A DNA stretch of 64,000 nt from Arcicella sp034931005 (GTDB taxonomy: Bacteria > Bacteroidota > Bacteroidia > Cytophagales > Spirosomataceae), in NCBI RefSeq assembly GCF_034931005.1, contig NZ_JAYGIN010000030.1:1-64000 (forward strand). Reading direction: 5' to 3'. Both the position numbers and the translations under genes were made by a program. Position 1 is the stretch's first letter, and each line of letters begins with the position of its first letter. A model generated the notes under the pieces. The model was not told where the DNA came from. It saw only the letters and a program-made list of their open reading frames with translations, and searched no databases. Of this stretch, positions 1-8,551 are shown one piece after another.

Positions 1-67
1 ATTTAATCCCAAAAAGACGTTTACAAATCTTTGGATTGTCTTGCAATAATTTATACTTATCGTTCAT
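1..67 (-). CDS. partial 5' end of a possible IS transposase
   Basis: Only the first 22 codons lie in the window; the ATG reads leftward from position 67. The visible peptide starts MNDKYKLLQDNPKICKRLFG. It resembles the short N-terminal segment ahead of the HTH in IS5-like transposases of Bacteroidota. The family call is inference from a short stretch and could be wrong. The rest lies left of the window. Confidence 0.3.
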   Translation of the reverse strand, partial: MNDKYKLLQDNPKICKRLFGIK

Positions 68-149
68 AATCAGTTGTTTATAACAAAAGTACCTAAATGT
101 CAATTAAGAAAGTTGTCTATTATTAATCTATTCATAAAGAAATTTTACT

Positions 150-614
150 ATGAAGACTAACATCGAAAATATTGATGATTTGCGGGCAGAAAGGGCAAGA
201 TTAAAAAATCAAATTACGATTTCTCGAATGAAATTAAAACAACAGTTTAGTCTGATGAAAGAGGAATTACAGCCTGCCCGACAAGCCTTAAGTTTCACCA
301 AAAGCCTGTTAATCAATAACAGTAAAAGCGATAGTGTGGTGGGAATGGGGCTAAGATTTGGCGTAAATGCCTTGTTGAGAAATACTGTATTAGCACGTGC
401 CTCATGGCTTACTCGCTTAGTTGTACCTTATGTTGCCAATAATTTTGTATCGAAATACGTAGCTAAAAATGATACGGCTATCATTCAAAAAACCGTAGAA
501 TGGGTTAAGGACAAAACAAATGAAGAAAATACAAGAATAATACCCAAGAGAAGTTTAGCAGAAAAGGGATTATTATGGATAAAAAAAATCACTAAAGATG
601 AAGAAAAGCCTTGA
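150..614 (+). CDS. conserved-looking hypothetical protein, 154 aa
   Basis: I do not recognise a named family. The N-terminal third (about residues 10-50) is charged and probably a coiled coil. The middle (about 65-105) is more hydrophobic, with 'VVGMGLRFGVNALLRN' and 'WLTRLVVPYVANNFVSKYV', which could be one or two amphipathic or membrane-associated helices. The C-terminus is basic. It stands alone on the + strand, convergent with the response regulator downstream, and its last codons are inside a shared terminator hairpin. Proteins of this size and layout often accompany small stress membrane proteins in Bacteroidota, but that is only a guess here. Confidence 0.6.
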   Translation: MKTNIENIDDLRAERARLKNQITISRMKLKQQFSLMKEELQPARQALSFTKSLLINNSKSDSVVGMGLRFGVNALLRNTVLARASWLTRLVVPYVANNFVSKYVAKNDTAIIQKTVEWVKDKTNEENTRIIPKRSLAEKGLLWIKKITKDEEKP

Positions 615-638
615 TTTTTCTTCATCTTTAGTGATTTT
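585..638. terminator. bidirectional terminator with a 23-bp perfect stem
   Basis: Positions 585-607 are perfectly complementary to 616-638 around an 8-nt loop. The left arm starts with an A-run and the right arm ends in a T-run, so it can work in both directions. It overlaps the last codons of the gene ending at 614 and reaches the stop codon of the leftward gene ending at 637. Confidence 0.85.
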
Positions 639-1071
639 ACATCGGGGGTAGTGTAACTACATCGAGCCAAAACTTTGTTAAAATTTTCAAGGTGTTTGCC
701 AATTCACTGAAACTATTTGGTTTTACAATATACCCATTTGCTCCTAAACCATAACATAAATTTATATCTTCTATTGCTTTTGATGTTGTCAAAATAATTA
801 CAGGAACTGACCTCAAGTCTGGATTGTTTTTAATCTCTTTTAACGCCTCTCTGCCATCCTTTTTAGGCATATTCAAATCCAATAAAATTAATGAAGGTTT
901 GTGCTGAGAATCGCCATGACCATCACCTTTTTCTAAGTAACTCATCACTTCTACGCCATTTTCTACATATTTTACGGCACATGAAACTTGGCAATCATCA
1001 AGGGCTGATTTTACTAAAAATCTATCATCTTCATCATCGTCTGCAATAAGGATAGTACGTCTTTTATTCAT
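637..1071 (-). CDS. single-domain response regulator (Rcp1-like)
   Basis: A stand-alone REC domain of 144 aa with no output domain. The acidic pocket is in 'IADDDEDD' near residue 10. The phospho-acceptor Asp is about residue 65 in 'LILLDLNMPK', followed by the conserved T/S and K in 'LTTSKA' near 115. Single-REC proteins of this subtype relay phosphate from phytochrome-like or CHASE3 kinases. It lies 13 bp downstream of the CHASE3 kinase at 1085-2479 on the same strand, so the two are very likely a co-transcribed kinase/regulator pair. It is a paralogue of the regulator at 8104-8544. Confidence 0.93.
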   Translation of the reverse strand: MNKRRTILIADDDEDDRFLVKSALDDCQVSCAVKYVENGVEVMSYLEKGDGHGDSQHKPSLILLDLNMPKKDGREALKEIKNNPDLRSVPVIILTTSKAIEDINLCYGLGANGYIVKPNSFSELANTLKILTKFWLDVVTLPPM

Positions 1072-1084
1072 AGAATTTTATAAT

Positions 1085-2479
1085 TTAGGTAGTTGTTGTC
1101 GGGAAATATACCTCAAATGTCGCTCCTTCATACGGCTTGGATTTCGCAAAGATAAAACCGTTATGATTTGCCATAACTCTCTTGCAAATTGCCAAACCAA
1201 TTCCGTTACCCTGATATTCACCTCGATTATGTAAACGCTGAAAAATCACAAAAATTTTCTCTACATATTGACTTTCAAACCCGATTCCGTTATCAATGAT
1301 TGAAATTTTGTGGAATAATTGATGGTCGTCGGGCGATGAGATATGTTTTATTTGTTTTGCTTTTACTTCGGAATAATGAATCGAAATTTCAGAATTTACG
1401 CCTTCAAGGGAATATTTTAAGGAATTATTAATGAGATTTAAAAATAATTGTTTCAATTGAAAACCGTATCCCATCAAAGTAGGCAATTTTGCAATGTTAA
1501 TATTAGCATTTTTTTGATGAATTTCATCGGATAACTCCTCTAAAATGTCTTCAATCAAGTCATTTAGACTTATTTTTTCTATTTCTTGAGCTTTATGATT
1601 GACCATTCTTGAAAAATTCAAGAGGTCATCTATCAAGGTTTGCATTCTTGCGGCTGAACTCGCAATTTTATCTAATGTGTCTCTACCGTCGTTGCTAAGT
1701 AAATCCTTTTGCTTAATCTGTAATTTATCACTGAATGCTCTAATTTTACGCAAAGGCTCTTGTAAATCATGTGAAGCCACGTAGGCAAATTGTTCTAATT
1801 CAGTATTGGAACGATTCAATTCTTCAACTTTTTTTTCAAGATTTTTTTCTGTAAAATACCTTCTTTTTAGCTCCGAATTGACGAGATAAAACGAAATACC
1901 TAAAAGTACCAAAGAGGCAAACGAAAGCAAAACTTGGTAAATCGGCATGAGTGATTGTCCGTAATTCTTGGAATTGGTGTGAATATCCAATAAATCCCTC
2001 TCATTTTTCTGAAAAGTAACCACTCGTGTTCTCAAACTATCCATTGTTTTTTTACCATATTCCAAAGTTGATAAGTCGATTGCTCTGCCTTTATCTATCA
2101 GCGAAATATTTTCGGTAAGTGCCTTTATTTTACTCAAACCCAATTCCTTAATTTTTACAAGACATCTGGTCTGGACGGCATTGTTTTTTACAAGAGCCTC
2201 AAGCGAATCTAAATTGGCTAATGCCTCCACTTTTCCCTGATTTAGAGGTTCAAGAAAGGTATGATTTTGAGTTAGTAAAAAACCTCTTTGACCAGTTTCA
2301 ATATCTTTCATGTTGGAAATAAACTCCTCGCTAACCAATAATACTTTTTGAGTATGTTCTACTGCGTTTGTACTGTTCAAATTGACAGATACTTGTTGAT
2401 AAGATACCCATGATAACCCCATCAATAAAATGGCAAAGCCGAGAAAAGACAGTTTTATATACTTGGATGTTTGTTGCAT
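1085..2479 (-). CDS. membrane sensor histidine kinase with CHASE3 domain
   Basis: 464 aa. TM1 is about residues 9-28. A periplasmic CHASE3-type domain follows (about 35-170; hallmark 'DIETGQRGFLLT'). TM2 is about 178-200, then a coiled coil and a HisKA domain with phospho-acceptor His in 'YVASHDLQEPLRKI'. The HATPase has an N box 'NLINNSLKYS', G1 'DNGIGF' and G2 'GIGLAICKR'. The kinase core matches that of the cytoplasmic PAS kinase at 6082-8097 (both end 'KIFVIFQRLH...'), so the two systems are paralogous. It should phosphorylate the single-REC protein just downstream. The sensed signal is unknown. Confidence 0.93.
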   Translation of the reverse strand: MQQTSKYIKLSFLGFAILLMGLSWVSYQQVSVNLNSTNAVEHTQKVLLVSEEFISNMKDIETGQRGFLLTQNHTFLEPLNQGKVEALANLDSLEALVKNNAVQTRCLVKIKELGLSKIKALTENISLIDKGRAIDLSTLEYGKKTMDSLRTRVVTFQKNERDLLDIHTNSKNYGQSLMPIYQVLLSFASLVLLGISFYLVNSELKRRYFTEKNLEKKVEELNRSNTELEQFAYVASHDLQEPLRKIRAFSDKLQIKQKDLLSNDGRDTLDKIASSAARMQTLIDDLLNFSRMVNHKAQEIEKISLNDLIEDILEELSDEIHQKNANINIAKLPTLMGYGFQLKQLFLNLINNSLKYSLEGVNSEISIHYSEVKAKQIKHISSPDDHQLFHKISIIDNGIGFESQYVEKIFVIFQRLHNRGEYQGNGIGLAICKRVMANHNGFIFAKSKPYEGATFEVYFPTTTT

Positions 2480-2662
2480 TGTAACATTTTGATTGTATAA
2501 GTATTCGTTAAAAATTAGACGAAGTAGCGATTACTTGATGAATAGCAAGTCCAAACACGAATCCGAAAAGTCGTGCAAACAACACCTAAATTCTAACTGA
2601 GCGACAGTCGCCCTTACTTATTTTTTTAGCTTAAGTATTTGGAATAAATAAATTGATATTGT

Positions 2663-2723
2663 GTAGGGGCGTATCGCATACGCCCACATCTCGACTTTTT
2701 GGGCGTATGCGATACGCCCCTAC
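2663..2723. repeat. REP-like nested palindrome
   Basis: Positions 2663-2685 and 2701-2723 are perfect 23-bp inverted copies around a 15-nt spacer. Each arm is itself almost palindromic (GGGCGTAT-CGC-ATACGCCC), so both a long cruciform and two short hairpins can form. The GC-rich sequence contrasts with the AT-rich surroundings. Such GTAGGGGCGTAT-type repeats are dispersed in several bacterial genomes (recalled, not checked). Confidence 0.75.
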
Positions 2724-2804
2724 GTCATGATGACAATATTTAATATTATTAATTAATTTGTTATTCTTACTTATGATGAATTATATACAATTTACATTAA
2801 ATAT

Positions 2805-2852
2805 GTAGAAATTGATTTCTACAAGGTGTAGAATTATCTCTACAATTTGTAG
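2805..2852. promoter_or_regulatory. cluster of GTAG...CTAC palindromes upstream of rpoN
   Basis: Three adjacent or overlapping inverted repeats occur about 200 bp before rpoN: GTAGAAATTGATTTCTAC (2805-2822), GTAGAattatcTCTAC (2828-2843) and CTACAATTTGTAG (2840-2852). Repeated dyads in a promoter region suggest a regulator-binding cluster, but no factor can be named. Confidence 0.35.
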
Positions 2853-3054
2853 AAACAATTCCTAAATGTGGAATTGGGGCTTTTACAAGATAGTTACGAC
2901 AAATAAAAAATAATTTCATTTTATTTGTTTGTAAGTATTTGTATTTCAGTTGGTTAAATTATTTTCAGTTGGCTGATTGATAAAATTTGAAGTGAATACG
3001 ATTTGTAGGCTCATTAATTGAATATGCCTATTTGTACTCCAAAACCGTGCAACC

Positions 3055-4524
3055 ATGATGAATCTATCTCAAAATCAACGACAAACTTTTAAAATAACAC
3101 CACTGCAAATCCAAATGCTTAATTTTTTACAACTTTCAACCCTTGAGTTGGAAGACCGTATAAAGAATGAGTTGGAGGAAAATCCGTTGTTAGAAGAAGG
3201 AGTATTGCAAGGTGATGACACCGTTAACGATGATTTCGATGATTTTGACGAAGTTACAAACGGCGACGATTATGCAACTCCACTAAAACCAGAAAATGAT
3301 TATTCAGATTGGGAAGAATACGCTCATGATGACATCTCAGATTATAAGACTAAAATCAATAATCAAAGTGCAGATGATGAGCTTTACACCATGCCAATTG
3401 TTCAAGAAAGTGATTGGAGAACTGATTTAAAAGGTCAAATCCATTGTTTGCCTTTCAACGAACGCCAAACCATTTTGATGGATTTCATCATCGACTCCTT
3501 GAGTGATAACGGTTTTCTTGCTTCTACTGCCGAAACCATTGCTGATGACGTATCATTTACCAATAATATTTTTGTTGATGTTGAGGAGGTTGAAAAATTA
3601 TTGAAAGTGCTAAGAATGATGGATCCTCCAGGCATTGGGGCAGTTGACTTGCAAGAATGTTTGATGATGCAATTGCAAAGAAAAAAAGAGAAAGGTGTTG
3701 ACGTTGATAATGCCATTGATATTGTCGCTTTTAATATTGATGAATTGGCGGTACGTAATTTTGAAAAAATCATGCGGCTGCGAAATCTCTCTTCCTCCGA
3801 GCTGAAATTAGCTATTGAACAAATTACTGCTCTCAATGCCAAACCAATCATGGACGGTAGTTCATCATCAATTGCGGTAAAGGATAATATTATACCAGAG
3901 TATGTCATTACTTACGAAACCAATCTTTACGGTGACTCTACGATAGATATTGCCTTGAATAATAGCAGAATTCCTTCGATAAAAATTAATAAAGATTTTG
4001 CTCAAACCATCAATTTGGCGAAAGATAAAGCTGCCAATCAATACGTCAATACAAAACTTTCTGCCGCCAATTGGCTGATTGAGGCTATCCAACAAAGAGA
4101 AACTACCATGCTCAAAGCCATGCGAGCGATTGTTCTTTATCAGAAAGAGTTTTTCAAAACAGGAGATATTCGGAACTTAAAACCGATGATTTTGAAAGAT
4201 ATTGCAGACCAAATCGGAATGGATATTTCAACAATTTCGAGGGTAACAAGTGGCAAATATGCCTTAACTCCGTTCGGAACAATTAATTTAAAAGACTTAT
4301 TTTCGGAAGGAATAAAAGTAAATTCAGGTGAAGAAGTTTCAAACCGTGAAATTCAACAAACAATCGCTAATTTAGTGGCAAATGAGAATAAACAATCTCC
4401 GTTAAATGATTTCCAATTGATGGAATTATTATCAGAAAAAGGATATAACATTGCCAGAAGAACTGTTGCAAAATACCGTGAAAATTTGAACATTGCCTCT
4501 GCTCAGATGAGACGAATTTTGTAA
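3055..4524 (+). CDS. rpoN: RNA polymerase sigma-54 factor
   Basis: 489 aa, the normal length. Region I starts 'MNLSQNQRQTFKITPLQIQMLNFLQLST' in sense, with the typical 'ELEENPLLEE'. An acidic region II follows, then the core-binding region III ('GIGAVDLQECL' near residue 190-205) and the HTH. The RpoN box is present as 'ARRTVAKYRE' near the C-terminus. Two ATG codons are adjacent (3055 and 3058); either could be used. It directs RNA polymerase to -24/-12 promoters that need an NtrC-class ATPase, and such a protein is encoded immediately downstream at 4579. It heads a five-gene rightward signalling cluster. Confidence 0.97.
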   Translation: MMNLSQNQRQTFKITPLQIQMLNFLQLSTLELEDRIKNELEENPLLEEGVLQGDDTVNDDFDDFDEVTNGDDYATPLKPENDYSDWEEYAHDDISDYKTKINNQSADDELYTMPIVQESDWRTDLKGQIHCLPFNERQTILMDFIIDSLSDNGFLASTAETIADDVSFTNNIFVDVEEVEKLLKVLRMMDPPGIGAVDLQECLMMQLQRKKEKGVDVDNAIDIVAFNIDELAVRNFEKIMRLRNLSSSELKLAIEQITALNAKPIMDGSSSSIAVKDNIIPEYVITYETNLYGDSTIDIALNNSRIPSIKINKDFAQTINLAKDKAANQYVNTKLSAANWLIEAIQQRETTMLKAMRAIVLYQKEFFKTGDIRNLKPMILKDIADQIGMDISTISRVTSGKYALTPFGTINLKDLFSEGIKVNSGEEVSNREIQQTIANLVANENKQSPLNDFQLMELLSEKGYNIARRTVAKYRENLNIASAQMRRIL

Positions 4525-4578
4525 AAATCGGTGACTTTTATTATTGTCCTAAAAATGAAGACATAACTTAACCCAATT

Positions 4579-6039
4579 ATGCAAAGAATATTAGTTATAG
4601 ATGATGATACAGATATCTGCTTATTGTTACGTCGATTTCTGACCAAAAATAATTACGAAGTTGCTATCGCACATGATGGAAATACAGGTTTGGTACTTCT
4701 TCAGGAGTTTCGCCCTGATTTGGTTATGACAGATTTTCGTTTGGGTGATATGGATGGCGGAACAATTCTATCTAAAATCAAAGAAAAATTTCCATTCATT
4801 CCTGTTTTGATAATTACGGGATATTCTGATATTAAAATTGCCGTAAATGTCATGAAATTAGGGGCTTATGATTATATCACAAAGCCATTGTTTCCAGATG
4901 AAATACTCCTAACTATCAAAAAAGCCCTTGAAAGTACAGAATCTGAACAGGGTAGTATGCAAAGTAGTGTTGCAGGAAAAGAATCATCTAATGATACTAA
5001 AAAGAAGTCTTCAAAGGCAGCCAAGTACATTTTTGGAGATGGCGACGAATCTAACTATTTACTCAAACAAATTAAGTTGGTTGGTCCAACCAATTACAGC
5101 GTTTTGATTTATGGTGAAAGTGGTTCAGGAAAAGAAGCCGTAGCACAAGAAATACACTTGCATAGTAAAAGAGCCAGTCAGCCTTTTATAGCGATGGATT
5201 GTGGAGCTATTTCAAGAGATTTGGCTGGTTCAGAACTATTTGGACATGAAAAAGGAGCTTTCACAGGAGCGTTAACTCAGAAAATAGGACATTTTGAAAT
5301 GGCGAATGGTGGTACAATTTTTTTAGATGAAGTCGCAAACCTTCCTTATGAAGTCCAAGTTTTGCTTTTAAGAGTTGTTCAAGAAAGAACAATGAAACGA
5401 ATTGGAGGAACAAAAGAAATTCCTTTGGATGTAAGAATTGTCGTTGCTTCCAATGAAAAACTGCATGAGGCATCTAAAAGAGGGAAATTCAGAGAAGATT
5501 TATTTCATCGTTTCAACGAGTTTAGTATTGACGTACCTCCATTGAGAGATAGAAAGGCTGATATTATGGTGTTTGCGAAGTTCTTTTTAGACCAGACAAA
5601 TGCAGAATTGGGCAAAAATGTAAAAGGTTTTTCTGCCGATGTTATCGAAAACTTCATGACCTACGCTTGGTATGGCAATTTGCGTGAAATGAGAAATGTC
5701 ATCAAACGTGCTACACTGCTCACCGACGGCGAATTTATAGAAGCCAAGACCTTACCTTTTGAGATTTCAAATTATTCAAAATTGTTGTTTACCGATACTG
5801 TTAATGTTCCAAATAATCAACCGATTGTAAACCAAATACCCGAAATATCAGTGGTTTCATCGCCCATAATAGAGGTTTCAACCAAGAAACCATCTTTGAA
5901 AAGTGCTGCGGTGGAGGCTGAATATGAAATGATTTTAAAGGTGCTAAAAGATGTGAATTTTAATAAAAGTAAAGCTGCTCGTTTGTTGAATATTGATAGA
6001 AAAACGCTCTACAATAAAATGAAAATGTTTGAACTATAA
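4579..6039 (+). CDS. NtrC-family sigma-54-dependent response regulator
   Basis: 486 aa. An N-terminal REC domain has Asp about 52 in 'LVMTDFRLGDMDGG'. An AAA+ domain spans about residues 148-385, with Walker A 'GESGSGKEAVAQ', the sigma-54 contact loop GAFTGA ('EKGAFTGAL'), Walker B 'GGTIFLDEVANL' and arginine-finger region 'FREDLFHRF'. A Fis-type HTH lies at the C-terminus ('NKSKAARLLNIDRKTLYNKMK'). It lies 54 bp after rpoN, so activator and sigma factor are probably co-expressed. The cognate kinase is probably one of the two encoded just downstream. Confidence 0.96.
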   Translation: MQRILVIDDDTDICLLLRRFLTKNNYEVAIAHDGNTGLVLLQEFRPDLVMTDFRLGDMDGGTILSKIKEKFPFIPVLIITGYSDIKIAVNVMKLGAYDYITKPLFPDEILLTIKKALESTESEQGSMQSSVAGKESSNDTKKKSSKAAKYIFGDGDESNYLLKQIKLVGPTNYSVLIYGESGSGKEAVAQEIHLHSKRASQPFIAMDCGAISRDLAGSELFGHEKGAFTGALTQKIGHFEMANGGTIFLDEVANLPYEVQVLLLRVVQERTMKRIGGTKEIPLDVRIVVASNEKLHEASKRGKFREDLFHRFNEFSIDVPPLRDRKADIMVFAKFFLDQTNAELGKNVKGFSADVIENFMTYAWYGNLREMRNVIKRATLLTDGEFIEAKTLPFEISNYSKLLFTDTVNVPNNQPIVNQIPEISVVSSPIIEVSTKKPSLKSAAVEAEYEMILKVLKDVNFNKSKAARLLNIDRKTLYNKMKMFEL

Positions 6040-6081
6040 TTTACTTTTAAAATATACCACTCACTGGGCAGTCTTCAATAT

Positions 6082-8097
6082 ATGGATTTATCTGAATATT
6101 TACTTGAATCTTTCAATTCCTCCAAACAATCGGATGTTTTTGAAAACTTTTTAAGAGCAATTCCTGACTTTGTTTATTTAATTGATTTTGCCAATGGTAA
6201 AATCGTTTATCTGAATGAAAAGACAGGAATTATTGCTCACTATAAAGAGGAAGAAATTTTTAATTTGGACATTACAATTAGTTCTATTAAAAAGGTAGTG
6301 AGTGGTAAGGCATTGACAGACAGTATCTTTAATCTTTATAATGAAGCTAAAATTGGGGAAGTCCGTTCTTTTATTTTTGAATTTACGAACAAAGACGGCA
6401 AAAGGCATATTGTCAGAAACAGAGGTACATTATTGAAAGTTGACACAGGCGGGAATGCGTCAAAAGTTGTGGTGATAGCTGAGGATATTACGGCTGAAAC
6501 TGAAAGTACAGAGCAGGAAATTCATCGTCAAAAACAATTAAATGATGCCGAAAGACTGTTTAATTATGGAAGTTGGGAGTGGGTTTTTGGGAATGACTAT
6601 GTTACATGGTCGAATGGACTTTTTGATATTTTTGGGTATGATGGCAACGATTATCCAGACTCAAGAATGGTGTATGGTATTTATAATCATCACATTATAC
6701 CAGAAGATAGACAACGAGTTAGAGAATTGTCGCTAAATGCGATAGCGAATAAACAGTTATTTTATGAATTTGAACATGAAATAATCGACCTAAAAGGAAA
6801 CAGAAAGTTGTTGAATGTGAAAGGGAAATGCTTTTTGGATGAGAAAGGAGAAGTTACTCGGGTTTTGGGAACTTCCGAAGATATTACAGAACTTAAAAAG
6901 CTCAAAAATACCCTTAAATATAAAATAGAAGAACTCTCAATTGCTTACGAAGAACTGAAAAAAACAAAGGATTTGTTTAAAGAAGCGGAATCAATGATGA
7001 GTTATGGTAGTTTTGATTGGGACGTTGAAAAAGATGAAATTCAATGGTCTGATGGTTTGAAAAGGGTTTTTGGAGGCGAAATTGTCCATGATTTACCCGA
7101 AAAACTCGATTATGAATTTTATAAAAGTCGCTTGCATGAAGATGATTTGGCACGAGTTACAGAAATTGTTAATCAAGCCATCATCAATAAAAAATCTTAC
7201 GCATTTGAACATCGCCTTTTTGCTTTAGATGGAGTAGAAAAAACGGTGAATACTCGTGGGTGGGTGGTGATAAATGAGCATGGAAAAGTGATTCGATTTA
7301 TTGGAAATACCGTTGACATCACCGAATTGAAAGTGTATGAGCGAGAATTGGAAAATAAATTAGATGAACTCAATAAATCCAACCAGCAATTAGAACAGTT
7401 TGCTTATATCGCTTCCCATGATTTGCAAGAACCTTTGCGGAAAATTATGGCTTTTGGGGAACGGCTAAGTAGCAAATTTGCAGGACAACTGCCAGAAGAT
7501 GGGCAATTTTACATCAATCGAATGTTAGATGCTGCCAATAGAATGAAAATTCTGATGGAAAATCTTTTATCTTATTCAAGAGCTTCTCGAAAAATAGAAC
7601 CCGCCGAAAAAGTGGTTTTAAATGAGATTATAGACATGGTTTTGAGTGATTTTGAAATGAAAATTCAGGAAACAGATGCTCAAATTGAGGTTTTACCTTT
7701 GCCAACGATTCAAGCCTTGCCGACCCAAATGCAACAATTGTTTCTGAATTTGATTAGTAATGCACTCAAATTTGTTCAACCCAATCAAAAACCACAGATT
7801 AGAATTGAAGCATTTGAGCCAACTAAACAGGAATTGAAAGCATTGAATTTTCCTCTGAAAGCAAAAAAATATCATAAAATTGTCGTGAGTGACAAGGGAA
7901 TTGGCTTTGATACTGAATATGCAGAAAAGATTTTTGTCATTTTTCAACGTCTGCATGGTCGTTCGGAATTTGAAGGAACAGGCTTAGGCTTAGCAATTTG
8001 TGAAAAAATTGTAGATAATCACGATGGTTATATTAAAGCAGAAAGTGTATTAAATGAAGGTGCAATGTTTATCGTGTATCTACCCAATAATAATTAG
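6082..8097 (+). CDS. cytoplasmic multi-PAS sensor histidine kinase
   Basis: 671 aa with no membrane segment. Three PAS/PAC units are visible: about residues 20-140, 150-275 ('GSWEWVFGNDYVTWSNGLFDIFGYD') and 295-415 ('GSFDWDVEKDEIQWSDGLKRVFGG'). The last two are internal duplicates. A coiled linker leads to HisKA with His in 'YIASHDLQEPLRKI', then HATPase with 'NLISNALKFV', 'DKGIGF' and 'GLGLAICEK'. Its core closely resembles the CHASE3 kinase at 1085-2479. The next gene, 6 bp downstream, is a single-REC regulator of the same subtype as that kinase's partner, so this is a duplicated kinase/Rcp-like module. Confidence 0.93.
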   Translation: MDLSEYLLESFNSSKQSDVFENFLRAIPDFVYLIDFANGKIVYLNEKTGIIAHYKEEEIFNLDITISSIKKVVSGKALTDSIFNLYNEAKIGEVRSFIFEFTNKDGKRHIVRNRGTLLKVDTGGNASKVVVIAEDITAETESTEQEIHRQKQLNDAERLFNYGSWEWVFGNDYVTWSNGLFDIFGYDGNDYPDSRMVYGIYNHHIIPEDRQRVRELSLNAIANKQLFYEFEHEIIDLKGNRKLLNVKGKCFLDEKGEVTRVLGTSEDITELKKLKNTLKYKIEELSIAYEELKKTKDLFKEAESMMSYGSFDWDVEKDEIQWSDGLKRVFGGEIVHDLPEKLDYEFYKSRLHEDDLARVTEIVNQAIINKKSYAFEHRLFALDGVEKTVNTRGWVVINEHGKVIRFIGNTVDITELKVYERELENKLDELNKSNQQLEQFAYIASHDLQEPLRKIMAFGERLSSKFAGQLPEDGQFYINRMLDAANRMKILMENLLSYSRASRKIEPAEKVVLNEIIDMVLSDFEMKIQETDAQIEVLPLPTIQALPTQMQQLFLNLISNALKFVQPNQKPQIRIEAFEPTKQELKALNFPLKAKKYHKIVVSDKGIGFDTEYAEKIFVIFQRLHGRSEFEGTGLGLAICEKIVDNHDGYIKAESVLNEGAMFIVYLPNNN

Positions 8098-8103
8098 AAA
8101 ATT

Positions 8104-8544
8104 ATGGAAAAGAAAAGTGTTACCATCTTAATCGCTGATGACGACCCTGATGACCGTTTGATGACGAAGGAGGCATTGGAAGAAAGTTTTTTAGTGAACG
8201 AATTGAAGTTTGTCGAGGACGGTGTAGAACTTTTACAATACCTTAGAAGACAAGGGAAATTTTCGGACATTCAGAATAGCCCACGTCCAGGAATAATATT
8301 ATTAGACCTCAATATGCCCAAAGTTGATGGCAGAGAAGCTCTGAAAGTAATAAAATCTGACCCCGACTTAAAAAGTATTCCAATTGTGGTACTTACCACT
8401 TCCAAAGCTGACGAAGACATCGTTAAGACTTATGACTTAGGCGTAAATTGCTTTATTTCTAAACCTGTCAGTTTTTCCGAATTTGTGGAAGTAACCCGTG
8501 CTTTGGGTAATTATTGGTTTGATATTGTTCAATTACCAAAATAA
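8104..8544 (+). CDS. single-domain response regulator (Rcp1-like)
   Basis: 146 aa REC domain only. Acidic pocket 'ADDDPDD' near residue 11; phospho-acceptor Asp about 68 in 'IILLDLNMPK'; 'LTTSKA' follows. It starts 6 bp after the PAS kinase stop, so the two are translationally close and probably paired. It is clearly paralogous to 637-1071 (shared 'LLDLNMPK.DGREALK.I'). Confidence 0.93.
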   Translation: MEKKSVTILIADDDPDDRLMTKEALEESFLVNELKFVEDGVELLQYLRRQGKFSDIQNSPRPGIILLDLNMPKVDGREALKVIKSDPDLKSIPIVVLTTSKADEDIVKTYDLGVNCFISKPVSFSEFVEVTRALGNYWFDIVQLPK

Positions 8545-8551
8545 AAAAACT

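Larger units (their letters stand above)
2480..3054. other. 575-bp intergenic region upstream of rpoN
   Basis: This is the divergent gap between the CHASE3 kinase and rpoN. It holds a nested palindrome at 2663-2723 and a cluster of small GTAG/CTAC palindromes at 2805-2852. I see no open reading frame worth calling. It should contain the promoters of both flanking genes, but I cannot place them with confidence. Confidence 0.6.

Noticed and set aside
8498..8551. Upstream start for the REC-PAS kinase
   Set aside because: It would overlap the preceding regulator by 46 bp and add a hydrophobic piece that is not part of a REC domain; ATG 8552 fits the fold.
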